Part shown: piece by piece, positions 41,927 to 51,769 of the stretch | How positions within the stretch are numbered: the stretch's first letter is position 1 | How the letters are laid out: each line of letters starts with the position of its first letter | Made by a program: the position numbers and the translations under genes | NCBI GenBank assembly: GCA_914767885.1 | Contig: CAJZBQ010000016.1 | Span: forward strand, 248,001-312,000 | Source of the DNA: Blepharisma stoltei | Lineage: Eukaryota > Ciliophora > Heterotrichea > Heterotrichida > Blepharismidae | Length of the DNA: 64,000 nt | Direction of reading: 5' to 3' | Notes under the pieces: generated by a model | Database searches by the model: none | Told to the model about the DNA's origin: nothing | What the model saw: only the letters and a program-made list of their open reading frames with translations

Positions 41927-43288
41927 ATGATAAAAACCCAATCACCAAGAAAGCATGAGATCAGAAACTTGCTAATTCAACGAACTCAACGAATTGGAAA
42001 AGCAAAGACGGGCGCAGATAAAACCAAAAAGACTGCAGCATCGGGAGCAAAGGATTCTAAAATTTCTCACAATAATCCAATTTCAATAAAATACACAAAC
42101 CGTGCCCCCAAAACTCTTACCTCCAAAAACTCCCTTGCAAATACCACAGTTCTATCAGATCAAATGAACTTTGACAGCCTCGAAGAATTCACCAGCAAGG
42201 ACAAAGATGGGCTTGAAAAGATGATGCCCCATTTACAGCTAAAATCTCCAGGATTTTTAAGGCAAAATCCACCTGACGAGCCAAATCAGAAGCAAGAAAT
42301 AGTATCATCAATTTCCTCCAATAAACTTGCTCAAATCTGTTCCCCTCTCAAAGAAGCAGGCAGCAGTATTTTAAAAAATAAGACACAAGAAGAAAACGAA
42401 AAATCACCAACCCAAATATGTTTTGGGCCTAGACTAAGGTTTGAGCAAGTTTCACACTCAGACCAGAACACAGCAAGGCAGCAAGTTGAAGAAAAAGAAG
42501 GAACTGTTGATTCTTATATAATTGGGAATCAAATTGGGAAAGGAGCTTATGCTATCGTCAAAGAAGGAATCCACAAAGAAACAAATAAAAAAGTGGCAAT
42601 TAAAATATACGATAAACTGAGTCTTCTTGAGCCAAATAAAAAGAAAAATGTTCAAAGAGAAACAAGGATTTTGTCAAAACTTAATCACGAGTTTATAGTA
42701 AAACTTCATGAAACAGTAGAAACACCTTCAACGATCAATTTGGTGCAAGAGTTCGTAGATGGGTGCTCACTTCATGATTATATTAGGAAAATGCCAGGCA
42801 GGAAGCTTCAAGAGGACGAAGCTAAAAGGATTTTTAAAGAAATCATGCAAGCAGTATGCTATTTTCATAGTCGAAATGTAAGTCATCGAGATATAAAGCT
42901 TGAAAATATTTTGCTCACTTCACAGCTAAAAGTAAAAATAATTGACTTTGGCTTTGCTATTTTATTATCAGACACCAAAAAAATAAAAGCATTCTGCGGA
43001 ACTCCAAGCTATATGGCTCCAGAAATAGTAATGAAAAAAGAGTATTTAGGACAGCCTGCCGATATATGGGCATGTGGGATTTTATTATATGTTCTGCTCT
43101 CAGGAGAATTTCCATTCAGAGCCGCACATCATGGTGACTTATATATACAGATCCAAAGGGGATTTTATGTAATGCCTGAAACCATATCTGAAGGAGCGAA
43201 ACAGCTTATTCAGAAAATGCTTAATTATGATCCAAATTTAAGATCGACAGCAAAAAGTGTACTAGAAGAGCCTTGGTTCCAAAGCTAA
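41927..43288 (+). CDS. CAMK/AMPK-like Ser/Thr protein kinase
   Basis: The kinase is 453 aa with a basic, Ser/Thr-rich N-terminal half (residues 1-195) and a kinase domain at about 200-452. Motifs: YIIGNQIGKGAYAIVKEGI (Gly loop), KVAIKIYDK (ATP Lys), ETRILSKLNHEFIVKLHE (helix C Glu), VSHRDIKLENILL (catalytic Asp), KIIDFGFAI (DFG), FCGTPSYMAPEI (activation loop and APE) and DIWACGILLYVLLSGEFPF. All catalytic residues are present, so it should be active. The layout is close to SNF1/AMPK and CAMK groups, but there is no UBA or calmodulin-binding segment after the kinase domain, which ends the protein at PWFQS. Single exon, TAA stop. Confidence 0.93.
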   Translation: MIKTQSPRKHEIRNLLIQRTQRIGKAKTGADKTKKTAASGAKDSKISHNNPISIKYTNRAPKTLTSKNSLANTTVLSDQMNFDSLEEFTSKDKDGLEKMMPHLQLKSPGFLRQNPPDEPNQKQEIVSSISSNKLAQICSPLKEAGSSILKNKTQEENEKSPTQICFGPRLRFEQVSHSDQNTARQQVEEKEGTVDSYIIGNQIGKGAYAIVKEGIHKETNKKVAIKIYDKLSLLEPNKKKNVQRETRILSKLNHEFIVKLHETVETPSTINLVQEFVDGCSLHDYIRKMPGRKLQEDEAKRIFKEIMQAVCYFHSRNVSHRDIKLENILLTSQLKVKIIDFGFAILLSDTKKIKAFCGTPSYMAPEIVMKKEYLGQPADIWACGILLYVLLSGEFPFRAAHHGDLYIQIQRGFYVMPETISEGAKQLIQKMLNYDPNLRSTAKSVLEEPWFQS

Positions 43289-43315
43289 TGTAATTAAGAT
43301 AATTATAAGAATAAA

Positions 43316-43762
43316 TTAATTATTTCTTGTCATGTGTATCCAAAGCCAGTGTAGAATTCTGTTTACTAGATCCGTGATAAATTTAGACTCGTCGTTATTT
43401 GGCTCATTTGTCTTTTTGACTCATTTTATTGTAAGCTGAAGGGTTAATCTATCAAGAATCAAATATACAAACAAATTCAGTGAAGGGAAAATCAAAAGTT
43501 CGATAGTGTCTTCTCTGATCAAGATTCTGCATTTGTCAGGATAAATTTCAGCAAGATAGTCAAAGCAGGAAGCCGTGAATACGTTCGTTAAAGAGACTAG
43601 ACCTTCTATTCGTTCATCAATAGTTTCTAGATCTTCAATATAAGATGATATTAAAAGTAGCCTGAAGTCCATGTCAGAAATCGTCTTTGAAGAGGTTCTG
43701 ATAGTTTCCCATAATAAATCATTTCTTGGATGCTTTTTTACATTGTTATTCATCTCTTTCAT
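43316..43762 (-). CDS. Uncharacterised helical protein, 148 aa
   Basis: MKEMNNNVKKHPRNDLLWET begins a mostly alpha-helical protein with hydrophobic stretches such as LLIFPSLNLFVYLILDRLTL, which could be one membrane helix or a buried helix. A TGA-Trp (LTIK-W-VKKTNEPNN) extends the frame to a TAA at 43316. The C-terminus is FITDLVNRILHWLWIHMTRN. No family is recognised. It is convergent with the kinase gene, the ends lying 27 bp apart. Confidence 0.62.
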
Positions 43763-43914
43763 AATTCTTTTTCATAAAAGTTTATTTATATCTATTTATT
43801 TTGGTTCTATATTTATGTAATTGATAGCCTGGAGAGATGCTGGGTTTGAATTTATAGCGACTTATTAAATATAATTTGATATTAAGATTTCATTATTTAA
43901 TTAATTGCATGCAG

Positions 43915-44766
43915 CTAATGCTGATACAATGAGTCTTCTTGATCTAAATCATCCCAAGCTGAAATTGCTTCATATGTAATTGAGTTGCTGCTCTTTTGAA
44001 TTTTTGGCCTTTTAATTTTAATTTTTTTCTCATATGGCACATTTACCAATCTGCCAGTTAATTTTGACTCAGAAAAAGACTTTGCTCTTACTGCTAAGTA
44101 CCTTGTAGCATTCCTTTCCCTTCCACCATTTAATATCTCCTTTGGATTAATTTTTACAGACTTGCAAGCAACACTTCCAACATCGTTCAATGTATGGGAA
44201 GGAACTATCCCTACCTCTTTAATTTTTAACTTACTCCTCCTTGGTAAATGCGAAATTATTCTAATATGCTTTGAATTATTCACTTGGGTCCCTCTAGGTG
44301 TCAATTGTTTTGAGATTTCATTTGTCTCAACCTTTTCAATTTTAGGAGATAGTTTGGTTTGAGGAATTGGACTAGCGTTTCCTTTGATAAATGTAAGAGT
44401 ACTTGAAAGGCCAGCACACGGCTCAGGAAGTAAATAGTTTCTCTTAAAATTGTGAAATATCTTTTGATTGTTTTTGGAAGGTCCGAGCTTGGAAAGCAGT
44501 CTAATTTTGTTGAGTTTAAAGTGATATTCTTTACTTTCAGAAGGCTTTAAGGACGAATAATGGCTCACAAGAGGCAGTTTAAGCTGCTGATTATTTTTTG
44601 ATGGTATGACTCCTTTTGTTGAAGTATGTGAAGTTATTCCCATTGGAACATATTCGAGCTTAGTTGTATTTGATAGCCGGGATAAATTTATTTGCTCAGT
44701 TAGCTTAATAGTTTCTTTATTTTGAATGTTTGCACTTGTTTCAGTGTTAAAATTATGTATAAGCAT
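43915..44766 (-). CDS. Uncharacterised Ser/Lys-rich protein, 283 aa
   Basis: The sequence is low-complexity, basic and probably disordered (MLIHNFNTETSANIQNKETI ... LYQH). Many SP/TP and basic patches (PRRSKLKIKEVG, KKIKIKRPKIQKSS) could be phosphorylation sites or nuclear signals. No domain or motif assigns a function. It ends in TAG. Codon use and open length support a real gene. Confidence 0.6.
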   Translation of the reverse strand: MLIHNFNTETSANIQNKETIKLTEQINLSRLSNTTKLEYVPMGITSHTSTKGVIPSKNNQQLKLPLVSHYSSLKPSESKEYHFKLNKIRLLSKLGPSKNNQKIFHNFKRNYLLPEPCAGLSSTLTFIKGNASPIPQTKLSPKIEKVETNEISKQLTPRGTQVNNSKHIRIISHLPRRSKLKIKEVGIVPSHTLNDVGSVACKSVKINPKEILNGGRERNATRYLAVRAKSFSESKLTGRLVNVPYEKKIKIKRPKIQKSSNSITYEAISAWDDLDQEDSLYQH

Positions 44767-45004
44767 CTTTATTTGTTCTTATAAAAAGATAAATATTTTT
44801 AATGAAAATAATATTTAATTAATTGCTAAGAGAATTGCAATGATTTCATATAAAATTATGTATTTTATAGCATATATGTAAGAAATAATAAAAAATCTAA
44901 AATTAACTAATTATTTAATGAACTTCAAACCCATTTATGTTATTTTTACATTCATCTAACTTTGCAAAAATTCAACGCTCTTATATTATCTCTAAAATAG
45001 AAAA

Positions 45005-46219
45005 ATGGAATCAGTTAGAAGGAAAAATAGACTAGACATCTCAATTGGTGATCATTCTTTTAATAAGGAAAATATTTCAAAAACCTCATATGATTATAAA
45101 ATAAGATCCGAAAAATCTTTAAACTCATCATATCTTCAAATCTCTCCAAGTAAAAGTCCTACAAGGAAGCCGACGTTAAACTTAAATAATTTATCATATT
45201 GTCCAACATCAAAAGGATTGATAAATTCTCCTATAAGCCCAATAAGAAAATCATTTTTTCTATCTCCTTGCTCGAATCATATACAATTACCATTAGAAAT
45301 TTATCATCGAGAAAGAAGAGAAATTAAAAAGCCATATAGCAATGAATTTTGCAATCGATCACCTAATAGAAATCGAACCCCTAGTCATTCTCCAGTAAGG
45401 CTTCAAAAGAAAGTAGGTGAAAAAAGTCCCTTACAAATACCAAAGTTAGAAATAAATAAAACTCCAAAAAATGAGGAAGATAATTTTTCATCAAAGCTAT
45501 GTGAAAGTGTGGATAACGGAGAATTAACTTTTAATCCGTCAGTTCTTTCATCCAGATGTAGTGCTAGTCCTAGATGTATAGAAAATAAAGAAAATGATTT
45601 GAATTCAATATCTTATAGATCTAAAAATTTTATAGGGGAAACTGATTTCTTTAAAAAATGTCATGCAAATAAATTCTCGGAAAAAGAATCAGAAGAAAAT
45701 GAGATAGATTTTTCTGAGATGAAGACACAACGAAGAAATGAACCTTCAATTGTATTAAGTAATGAAATGCAGTATAATGAGGATTTTAAGGAATCTAGCT
45801 CTTATAGCCCAAAATATAAAGTAATCAATTCAGATGATTTCTTAAATGCTCTTACTCTCCACTTTAAATCGGAAGAAAAATATTGGCAAAATTCCATTCT
45901 CCCCTTTAAATCAAACAAAATATTTTTTAGCAATAGGAAAATTCTATAGATAAAAAAATACTATTTTTTATAAAATTATTTTTGGTCTACTTTAATTGAA
46001 AAAGCGAAAGTTGAATATTATTTAAACAGTTCTCATACAGAATTGTTTAATTTTTTGAATTAATTCTTTATAAAAATAAATTAATATCAAAATATTGGGT
46101 TTAGATTTTTAATATAATTGCTTTTTAAAAACAAACTTTTAGATTGGAGTAAGATTTTTTAGTTCAAATTTAAAGGGGGAGTTAGGCAGTTAGCTTTACC
46201 TAAACCATCATTTCTGTAA
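45005..46219 (+). CDS. Uncharacterised SP-rich disordered protein, 294 aa after editing
   Basis: MESVRRKNRLDISIGDHSFN begins a disordered protein with many SP and TP sites (SPSKSPTRKP, NSPISPIRKS, RSPNRNRTPSHSPVRLQKK), suggesting proline-directed kinase control, perhaps in the cytoskeleton or nucleus. The 330-bp IES at 45853-46184 sits 13 codons before the end. With it excised the C-terminus is DDFLNALRQLALPKPSFL and TAA. If retained, the frame runs on for 32 codons of IES sequence to a TAG at 45947. No family is recognised. Confidence 0.62.
45853..46184. mobile_element. IES, MITE-like family 3, near the 3' end of a gene (330 bp)
   Basis: It is TA-bounded at 45853-45854 and 46183-46184. The left terminus CTCTCCACTTTAAATC is repeated in tandem as CTCCCCTTTAAATC 42 bp further in. 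The right terminus is ATTTAAAGGGGGAGT. Excision keeps the frame (330 is divisible by three) and gives a new C-terminus. Confidence 0.8.
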
Positions 46220-46280
46220 CTTAATAAAGGAACAGAGCTTTTATGTTCAATTTATTGTTTAATTAATACATCTAATTATT

Positions 46281-49200
46281 TTAAATTCCAGGAATACGCA
46301 GCAATCCAACTTTAAAAAATTGAGTTGGCTCAGCAGCACTAATTTTTTCTATTTCCCTGCTTCTTAAATCTTCAATAATCATATTCATTCTGTTCGAAAA
46401 CAATCGAACTTGACTCGAAAGAATCTCTTTATCATTACAATTTTCTTGACCAAAACTAATTCTCTTTTTATTATAAACAAATGGCATGTCCGAATAAGAA
46501 GAGTTAATAGAGGGATCATTTTTATAATTTTCTCTCATTTCTTCAAGCTTTCTTTCTGTCTCTTCTATAATTTTTTCTTTTTCTTGTGCATGTTTTGATT
46601 TTAACCTATCCATTATTTTCTTATAATATTCTTGTGTTTCTTTTTTAACCTGAATTTCAATTTCATGAGCTTTATCTTCTATTGCAGCTTGTTTAAGCTC
46701 TTCAAAATATTTTTTATAATCGTCTTCTCTTTTCTTAAACTTCATTTTTAATTGATGAGAAAGTTGCTTTAAGGAGTCACTTTTTTCTTTTTCAAATTCT
46801 AAGCGGATTAGTGTTTCTTTATCTTGAAGTTCTTTTTGGTGCTTGGATGTAAGAATATTTATTTTTTGCTGGAGTTTTTTGTCTCATTCTTTTCTTTCTT
46901 GGTCAAGTTTTTCGCTTTCAAATCTTTCCAAATCTTTTTTGGCGAGCTCTAAAGCGTTATGAGATGCTTCTTTTGATTTTCTAACGTCGCTTTCCATATC
47001 TCTTTTTTGCTTTGCAAATTCTTCTTTCATTTTTTTGATTTTTAATTTAAACTCTTCTTTAATTTCTTCTCTAATTTTATTAGTTTCAAGAGAGTTCAGT
47101 TCGCTAAGGTCTTCTATTTTTATGTCTTTTGCTCTGATTTCTCTTTCATACTGAAGTTTTTGTTTTTGCAATTTTTCTTCTCATTCCCTTTCTTTATCTT
47201 TGAAATTTTGTAGAAGTTCTTCTTGTGCTCTTTGGACTTCGGCTTTGGTATTTTGCTCTTTTAAATTCATTAATTCGTTGTGCCTAACTCTTTCAATTTC
47301 AAGCTGCTTATCTAATTCTTGATGAATTTCGTGAATTTTATCTTCATATTCTTTAAATAGCAATTTTTCTCGATCTTTTAATTTTTGTGTAAAGGCTTTG
47401 CTGTTCTCTAAATTTTCTCTTTCAAAATTTCTTTGCATCTCTTCTATTTTAGATTGGTATTCTTTTTCTACTTCTTCAAGCTTATTTTCCAATATTTCGT
47501 CTTTGCTTAAAAAGTCTTTTTCTAAGTTTTTATAATTTTTCAATTGATCCAGTGCCTTTTTATAATCACTTTTCAGCTGTGATATTTGCTTTTCGTAATC
47601 GTTTCTTTCTGTTTCAAATCCATTTATTAATTCTGATTTTTCTTTATTCAATTTTTCTTCAGCTTCTTCTTTTTTGTTTTTTAGTACCCTTTCCATTTCA
47701 TTTAACTTCATATTCATTTCAGCTTCATATTGTGCCCTCAATATTTTTTCTTTATTTTTTAGCTCTCCTTCTAGCTCTCGAGTTTTATTTGCCATATTTT
47801 TTATTTTTTCTTCATACGATTCTTTCACATTCTGCAGCTCCTCTTTTGCTTCATCATACACATTTTGATTGGCTTCTTTTTGCTCTCTAATTGTTTTTAG
47901 ATTTAAATTGTAGTCACTCTCAATTGACATAAGTTTCTTTCGGAAATCTTCTTCCATATTATTTGCGTTTTTTTCATATTCACTTTCAAGGCTTTTTACT
48001 CTTTTTACATAGTCTTCGCTAAGCTCATCAACTCTTTTCTGGTAGCTATCTTCTAACATCTGTTTAGCTGAGGCAAATTTTTTTTCAAATTTTTCTTTGA
48101 TTTCTTTTTCTAGCTGTGGCTGCAAATTTTGAGTGCATTCTTTTTTCCATTTATCTTCTAACAGCTGCTGCTTCTTGTTCATTTTATCGACATATTCTAC
48201 CTCTAGTTGATGCTTTATTTCTTCTTTAAATGAGGCTATGTCAAAGCTTGTTTGTGTTGATCTTTGGTTTTTTCTTAAAAACTCAGTTCTTTCAGCCTCC
48301 CAGCTTTCTTTTAGTTTTTTAAGATTTTGAGCAGCTTTTTCTTCGCATTCTTTTCGAATTTCATATTCAAGCTTTTCAGGGTCAGGGTAAGCCCTTATTT
48401 CGTCCTCTAATTCCTGGATTTTTTTTCCATAATCTTCAATTTGATATAAAAGCTCTTCTTTTTCTTCTTCAAATTGAGCATTCATTGATTTTATTGTAGA
48501 CTTAAGCTTAGCAATCTCCTTTTCAGTATCCCGAGCCTTTTCTTTATTGACTTTAAACTCTCTTGACGTCCCAACTTTTGAGTCGTCCAGTTGCTTCTTA
48601 TAAGTATCTACCAATTTTTCTGCTTGATCCCTTGCAAACCTTAGGCTTTCCATTTCTTCTTTATATTGTCTATTCAAATCTTTAGACTGCTGCAGCTCTA
48701 CTTCAATTTTCCTAATTGCTTTATTATGATCTAACTGCATTTTTTCAGTATTCCTCAGATCTTCTTTTCTTTTAGCTTTATCATCTTTGATCTGTTGAAT
48801 TAATTCTTCTCTTTCTCTTGTTATTGCAAATCTTTCCTCATTCAGCTGCCTCTCAGCATTTTTTAAATCAGTGACTTTATCTGTCAGCTCAGCAATCTCA
48901 GTTTGCAGTTTTTCAATTTCTGCTTGCATAATTGCAACTGTTTCTTTGGCTTCAGATTCATCAATAGAAATTTCTTTTTTTTCGCCTTTCATAAGCCTTT
49001 CAATTTGTACCTCGAAACCTTTTACTCTTTCTTCAAGATTTGAAGTCTTTTTCTTATATTGCTGGGTTTCTTTTTGTGCAGCACTTAGTTTTTCTTCATA
49101 ACTGGATTTGATTTTGGCAAGCTGAGAGTCGTAATCTGCAGCTCCTGTTCTTCCAGCTTGAACATCATTCAGCTGACTTTGTAAAGTTTCAATCATAATT

Positions 49201-50794
49201 TTTGCGTTCTGTATGTCTTCAAATTCACTCATTTTAATCTGATTTGCTTCTTTAATTTCATCTTTGGCAGCGTTTAATTCGTTTTCAAGTTGTTCTATTT
49301 CTTCATTTTTCTCTTTTATAATATTTGCCAACTCGTCTACCTGAGAAGTTAAATTTTTAATCTTTGATTGATATGATTCTGATTTAGCCATCAATTCATT
49401 TTTGTATAGCTTTGGAACGCTTTTGGCGTGCCTTATGTAGGTTTTTTCCTGAAACTTCTTAAATCGGCAAATCAACTCCAAACTGGTAATGCCAAAAGTC
49501 TACCCAAGCTATATTTATCATTCGATTTTGATGACTCTTCCTTTTTTTCTATCAAATCTTGGATTCTTTTGTTCTGAGTTGAGTTCAAGATTTTCATTTT
49601 TGCGAGCTCTGATGTCAGCTCTTCTATTTCTTTTTCTCTCGCAGTATTGCTTTCTATCATATTTTTCTGTGAGAGTGCGTGTGCTAAGTCTTGTATTTTT
49701 TTATCCCTTTCAGATAAATATGTTTTAAGCTGTTTTATTTCAATTCTTGCATACTCAAGAGCTTTGCCTCTCAATTGGTCAAGACTCGAGTTGTCTTTAG
49801 TTTTTGCCTGGATCATTTTTAGATGCTCTTCAAGCTCTGCCTTTCTTTGTTCACTGTCACTTTTTTCAGCTTCTAGCTGTTGTAAATAGTTACTGCAGTC
49901 ATACAGCTCTTTTTTTGTGTTTTCATGAAGATCTTGTTCTGTTCTCAGCGCAATTTTTATATTAACCAGCTCATTTTTCAGTTTTTGCATTTCATCACAT
50001 ATAACTGCATTGTCTCTAGCTTGGGCTAAAGAATACTCTGAGGCAAAATGGTGGTTCCCTGCATTTGCCAGAAGTGCGCTGCCTTGCGCGACAAGTTCTG
50101 TAGACAAGCTTGATCTTTGATAAGTCCTAAAGCTATGATTAGTTGAAGATCTCTTCGAAATTATGGTACCTGGATTAAAATACCAATTTTGGTCTTGATT
50201 TCCAGGAGAAAACGTTATAACTTCTCTGCTCGGCATTTCTTCATGAGTCGGCAAGTCTAAAACAGGCAATCCATGGGATGAGTCTGATCTTTTTTGTTCT
50301 TTTTCAAAAGAAGTCCGAGATCTCATATGCTGCACCATTGAAGAATCAGCGGCAGACTCATCCCACATATCTTGGTCCTGGTCGATGCTCATACTTGGTG
50401 CTGAAACCTGTGGAAATATCCCTTCAGTCGGAGTAATATGGCTTTTGCTCCAATCCATCATTCTAGACACTTGTTGTGAAGTAAATGCTTGAGAATGGTG
50501 CTGTGAATAATTGCTGTTATCTCTCGATTCCTCTTCAAACGGCAATTTAACATTATCAATTGGCGAAGTGTGAAGCGCTATTGAAGAATTTATCGAATTA
50601 TCAAAATACTCTTCTAATTGCCTAGGAGGGGAATTCGGAGTTCTAGCATATACCTGAGACTCAGGCTCATAATTTGAACGGCCTGATACCATTGAAGAAA
50701 GATCACTCATACTTTCTTCAGGAACCTCAATCTGGTCAAGAAGGTCATGAATTTCTCTATTTCTTTGAATATCTCCTGTACGTTGACGTTCCAT
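46281..50794 (-). CDS. Very long coiled-coil protein, 1485 aa
   Basis: The start is the ATG at 50794 (MERQRTGDIQRNREIHDLLD). The first 250 residues are Ser/Pro-rich and disordered (VYARTPNSPPRQLEEYFDN). The remaining 1200 are a nearly continuous coiled coil, rich in Glu, Lys and Leu, with no motor or globular domain. Two TGA codons read as Trp (KERE-W-EEKLQ, ERKE-W-DKKLQ). A frame change near 49.5 kb is solved by a 56-bp TA-bounded IES (49460-49517), which gives KSNDKKFQEKTYIRHAKSVP and makes the length exactly 1486 codons. Such proteins are usual in ciliate basal bodies, striated rootlets and cortical filaments; location here is inferred only. It ends RIPGI with TAA. Confidence 0.82.
49460..49517. 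mobile_element. Very short IES (56 bp) in the coiled-coil gene
   Basis: TA at 49460-49461 and 49516-49517. Both inward ends begin TAAAT (TAAATCGGC and, from the other side, TAAATATAGC). Removal converts an otherwise frame-shifted gene into one open frame. An intron was considered, but no 15-16-nt GT-AG fits. Confidence 0.72.
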
Positions 50795-50851
50795 TTTATA
50801 CAAGCCCGCAATGAAATTAGTGCGAATTATTTTAAATTGCAAAAAGGATTA

Positions 50852-51370
50852 TTAGTCTAGGTTTAGCTTCCTTCGGGTTTGCATTAAGACGTTTGAAATT
50901 CTTGTAGTCGCACTTGGGTTTCCTGTGACGTTCTGGTCATTGGAATAAGGAGGACTAATTTCGACGTCTAGGTCGACCAAATATATATTGAGCCCATTCC
51001 AGTCACATTTATATGTTCTGGAAATTTCATTGAAAATAAGCTGGCCTTCAGGACTTGCCAAACTATTTATTTGTTCTAAGCTTTGGGACTCTTTTTGCAT
51101 TTGCTTATCAAGCTCTTCAAGGTATTTAGTGACATCGATATAAGGTATCTCTGTGTCGATTTTATGACGTTCCTGGTCAAGTATAACGATATCTTTGATA
51201 TAGTCTGCATTCAAAAAAACATAATCTCTTGAATTCTCATTTCCTCGATAAAGTATGACTACATTTGCATCTTCGTCAATTGTGTAGATTCTCCCTTTAT
51301 GCTCTTCATCAAGAGTTGTGACGACTTTGATCTCCATCCCAACCATCTCTGTATAACTCAAAGATGACAT
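50852..51370 (-). CDS. LSM12-like protein
   Basis: The protein is 172 aa. An Sm-like N-terminal part has MVGMEIKVVTTLDEEHKGRI, YTIDEDANVVILYRGNENSR and DYVFLNADYIKDIVILD. A helical anticodon-binding-like (AD) domain follows from about residue 90: SPEGQLIFNEISRTYKCDWN, GLNIYLVDLDVEISPPYSND and NVTGNPSATTRISNVL. This two-part layout and the I/V-SPPY segment are those of LSM12. Homologues associate with ataxin-2 complexes in mRNA control and, in animals, with NAADP signalling. It is a complete single exon whose stop is TAA. Its start at 51370 is followed upstream by a 400-bp spacer holding a palindrome. Confidence 0.82.
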   Translation of the reverse strand: MSSLSYTEMVGMEIKVVTTLDEEHKGRIYTIDEDANVVILYRGNENSRDYVFLNADYIKDIVILDQERHKIDTEIPYIDVTKYLEELDKQMQKESQSLEQINSLASPEGQLIFNEISRTYKCDWNGLNIYLVDLDVEISPPYSNDQNVTGNPSATTRISNVLMQTRRKLNLD

Positions 51371-51769
51371 TTTGGATTTATCATATTCAGATTTTTTAAT
51401 TATGCATTATCAAAACAATTTTACTATTGATTGTGTTATTAATAAGTTAATTGTTAAAAGTATTAGTGCGCTATGCTAATTTTTTAATTCATTATTAATA
51501 AAGCCTTTAATCTTAAATTAATTAAATCAGATCCAAATTACTATTATGAATTTGCTTAAATTTCTGATAGGCTCCCACGAGCCAAAGATGGATTTCACGC
51601 GTGAAAATCCAGAAATTCCACGTGGAAACCCATTTTGACTCGTGGAAGCCGATCAGAAATAACGCCAAAATATTATATTATATTCGGAATAAAAATAGAA
51701 TCCTATATTTAAGTAATATTGGTGACTAATTCATATAGATATCTTTGAAATCATGAGCTAGAGAATAAA
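51371..51769. other. Divergent intergenic region, 399 bp
   Basis: It lies between the LSM12-like gene (minus) and 5-oxoprolinase (plus). It contains the palindromic element at 51561-51660 and otherwise AT-rich sequence. Confidence 0.5.
51561..51660. repeat. 100-bp palindromic element with nested hairpins
   Basis: Outer arms TTTCTGATAGGCTCCCACGA and TCGTGGAAGCCGATCAGAAA pair with few mismatches. Inside are two perfect small palindromes, TTTCACGCGTGAAA and TTCCACGTGGAA. It is GC-rich against an AT-rich background. It could be a folded IES, a structured RNA or a cruciform regulatory site in the shared promoter. Confidence 0.7.

Noticed and set aside
47552-47890. Phe/Leu-rich plus-strand ORFs opposite the long coiled-coil genes
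   Set aside because: They are mirror images of Glu/Lys-rich coding sequence on the minus strand (also at 21524-22006), not genes.
49430-49520. Intron to explain the frame change in the long coiled coil
   Set aside because: No 15-16-nt GT-AG segment corrects the frame. The only GT-AG candidates are 26 and 35 nt long, unlike all others here, and the 56-bp TA-TA excision fits better.
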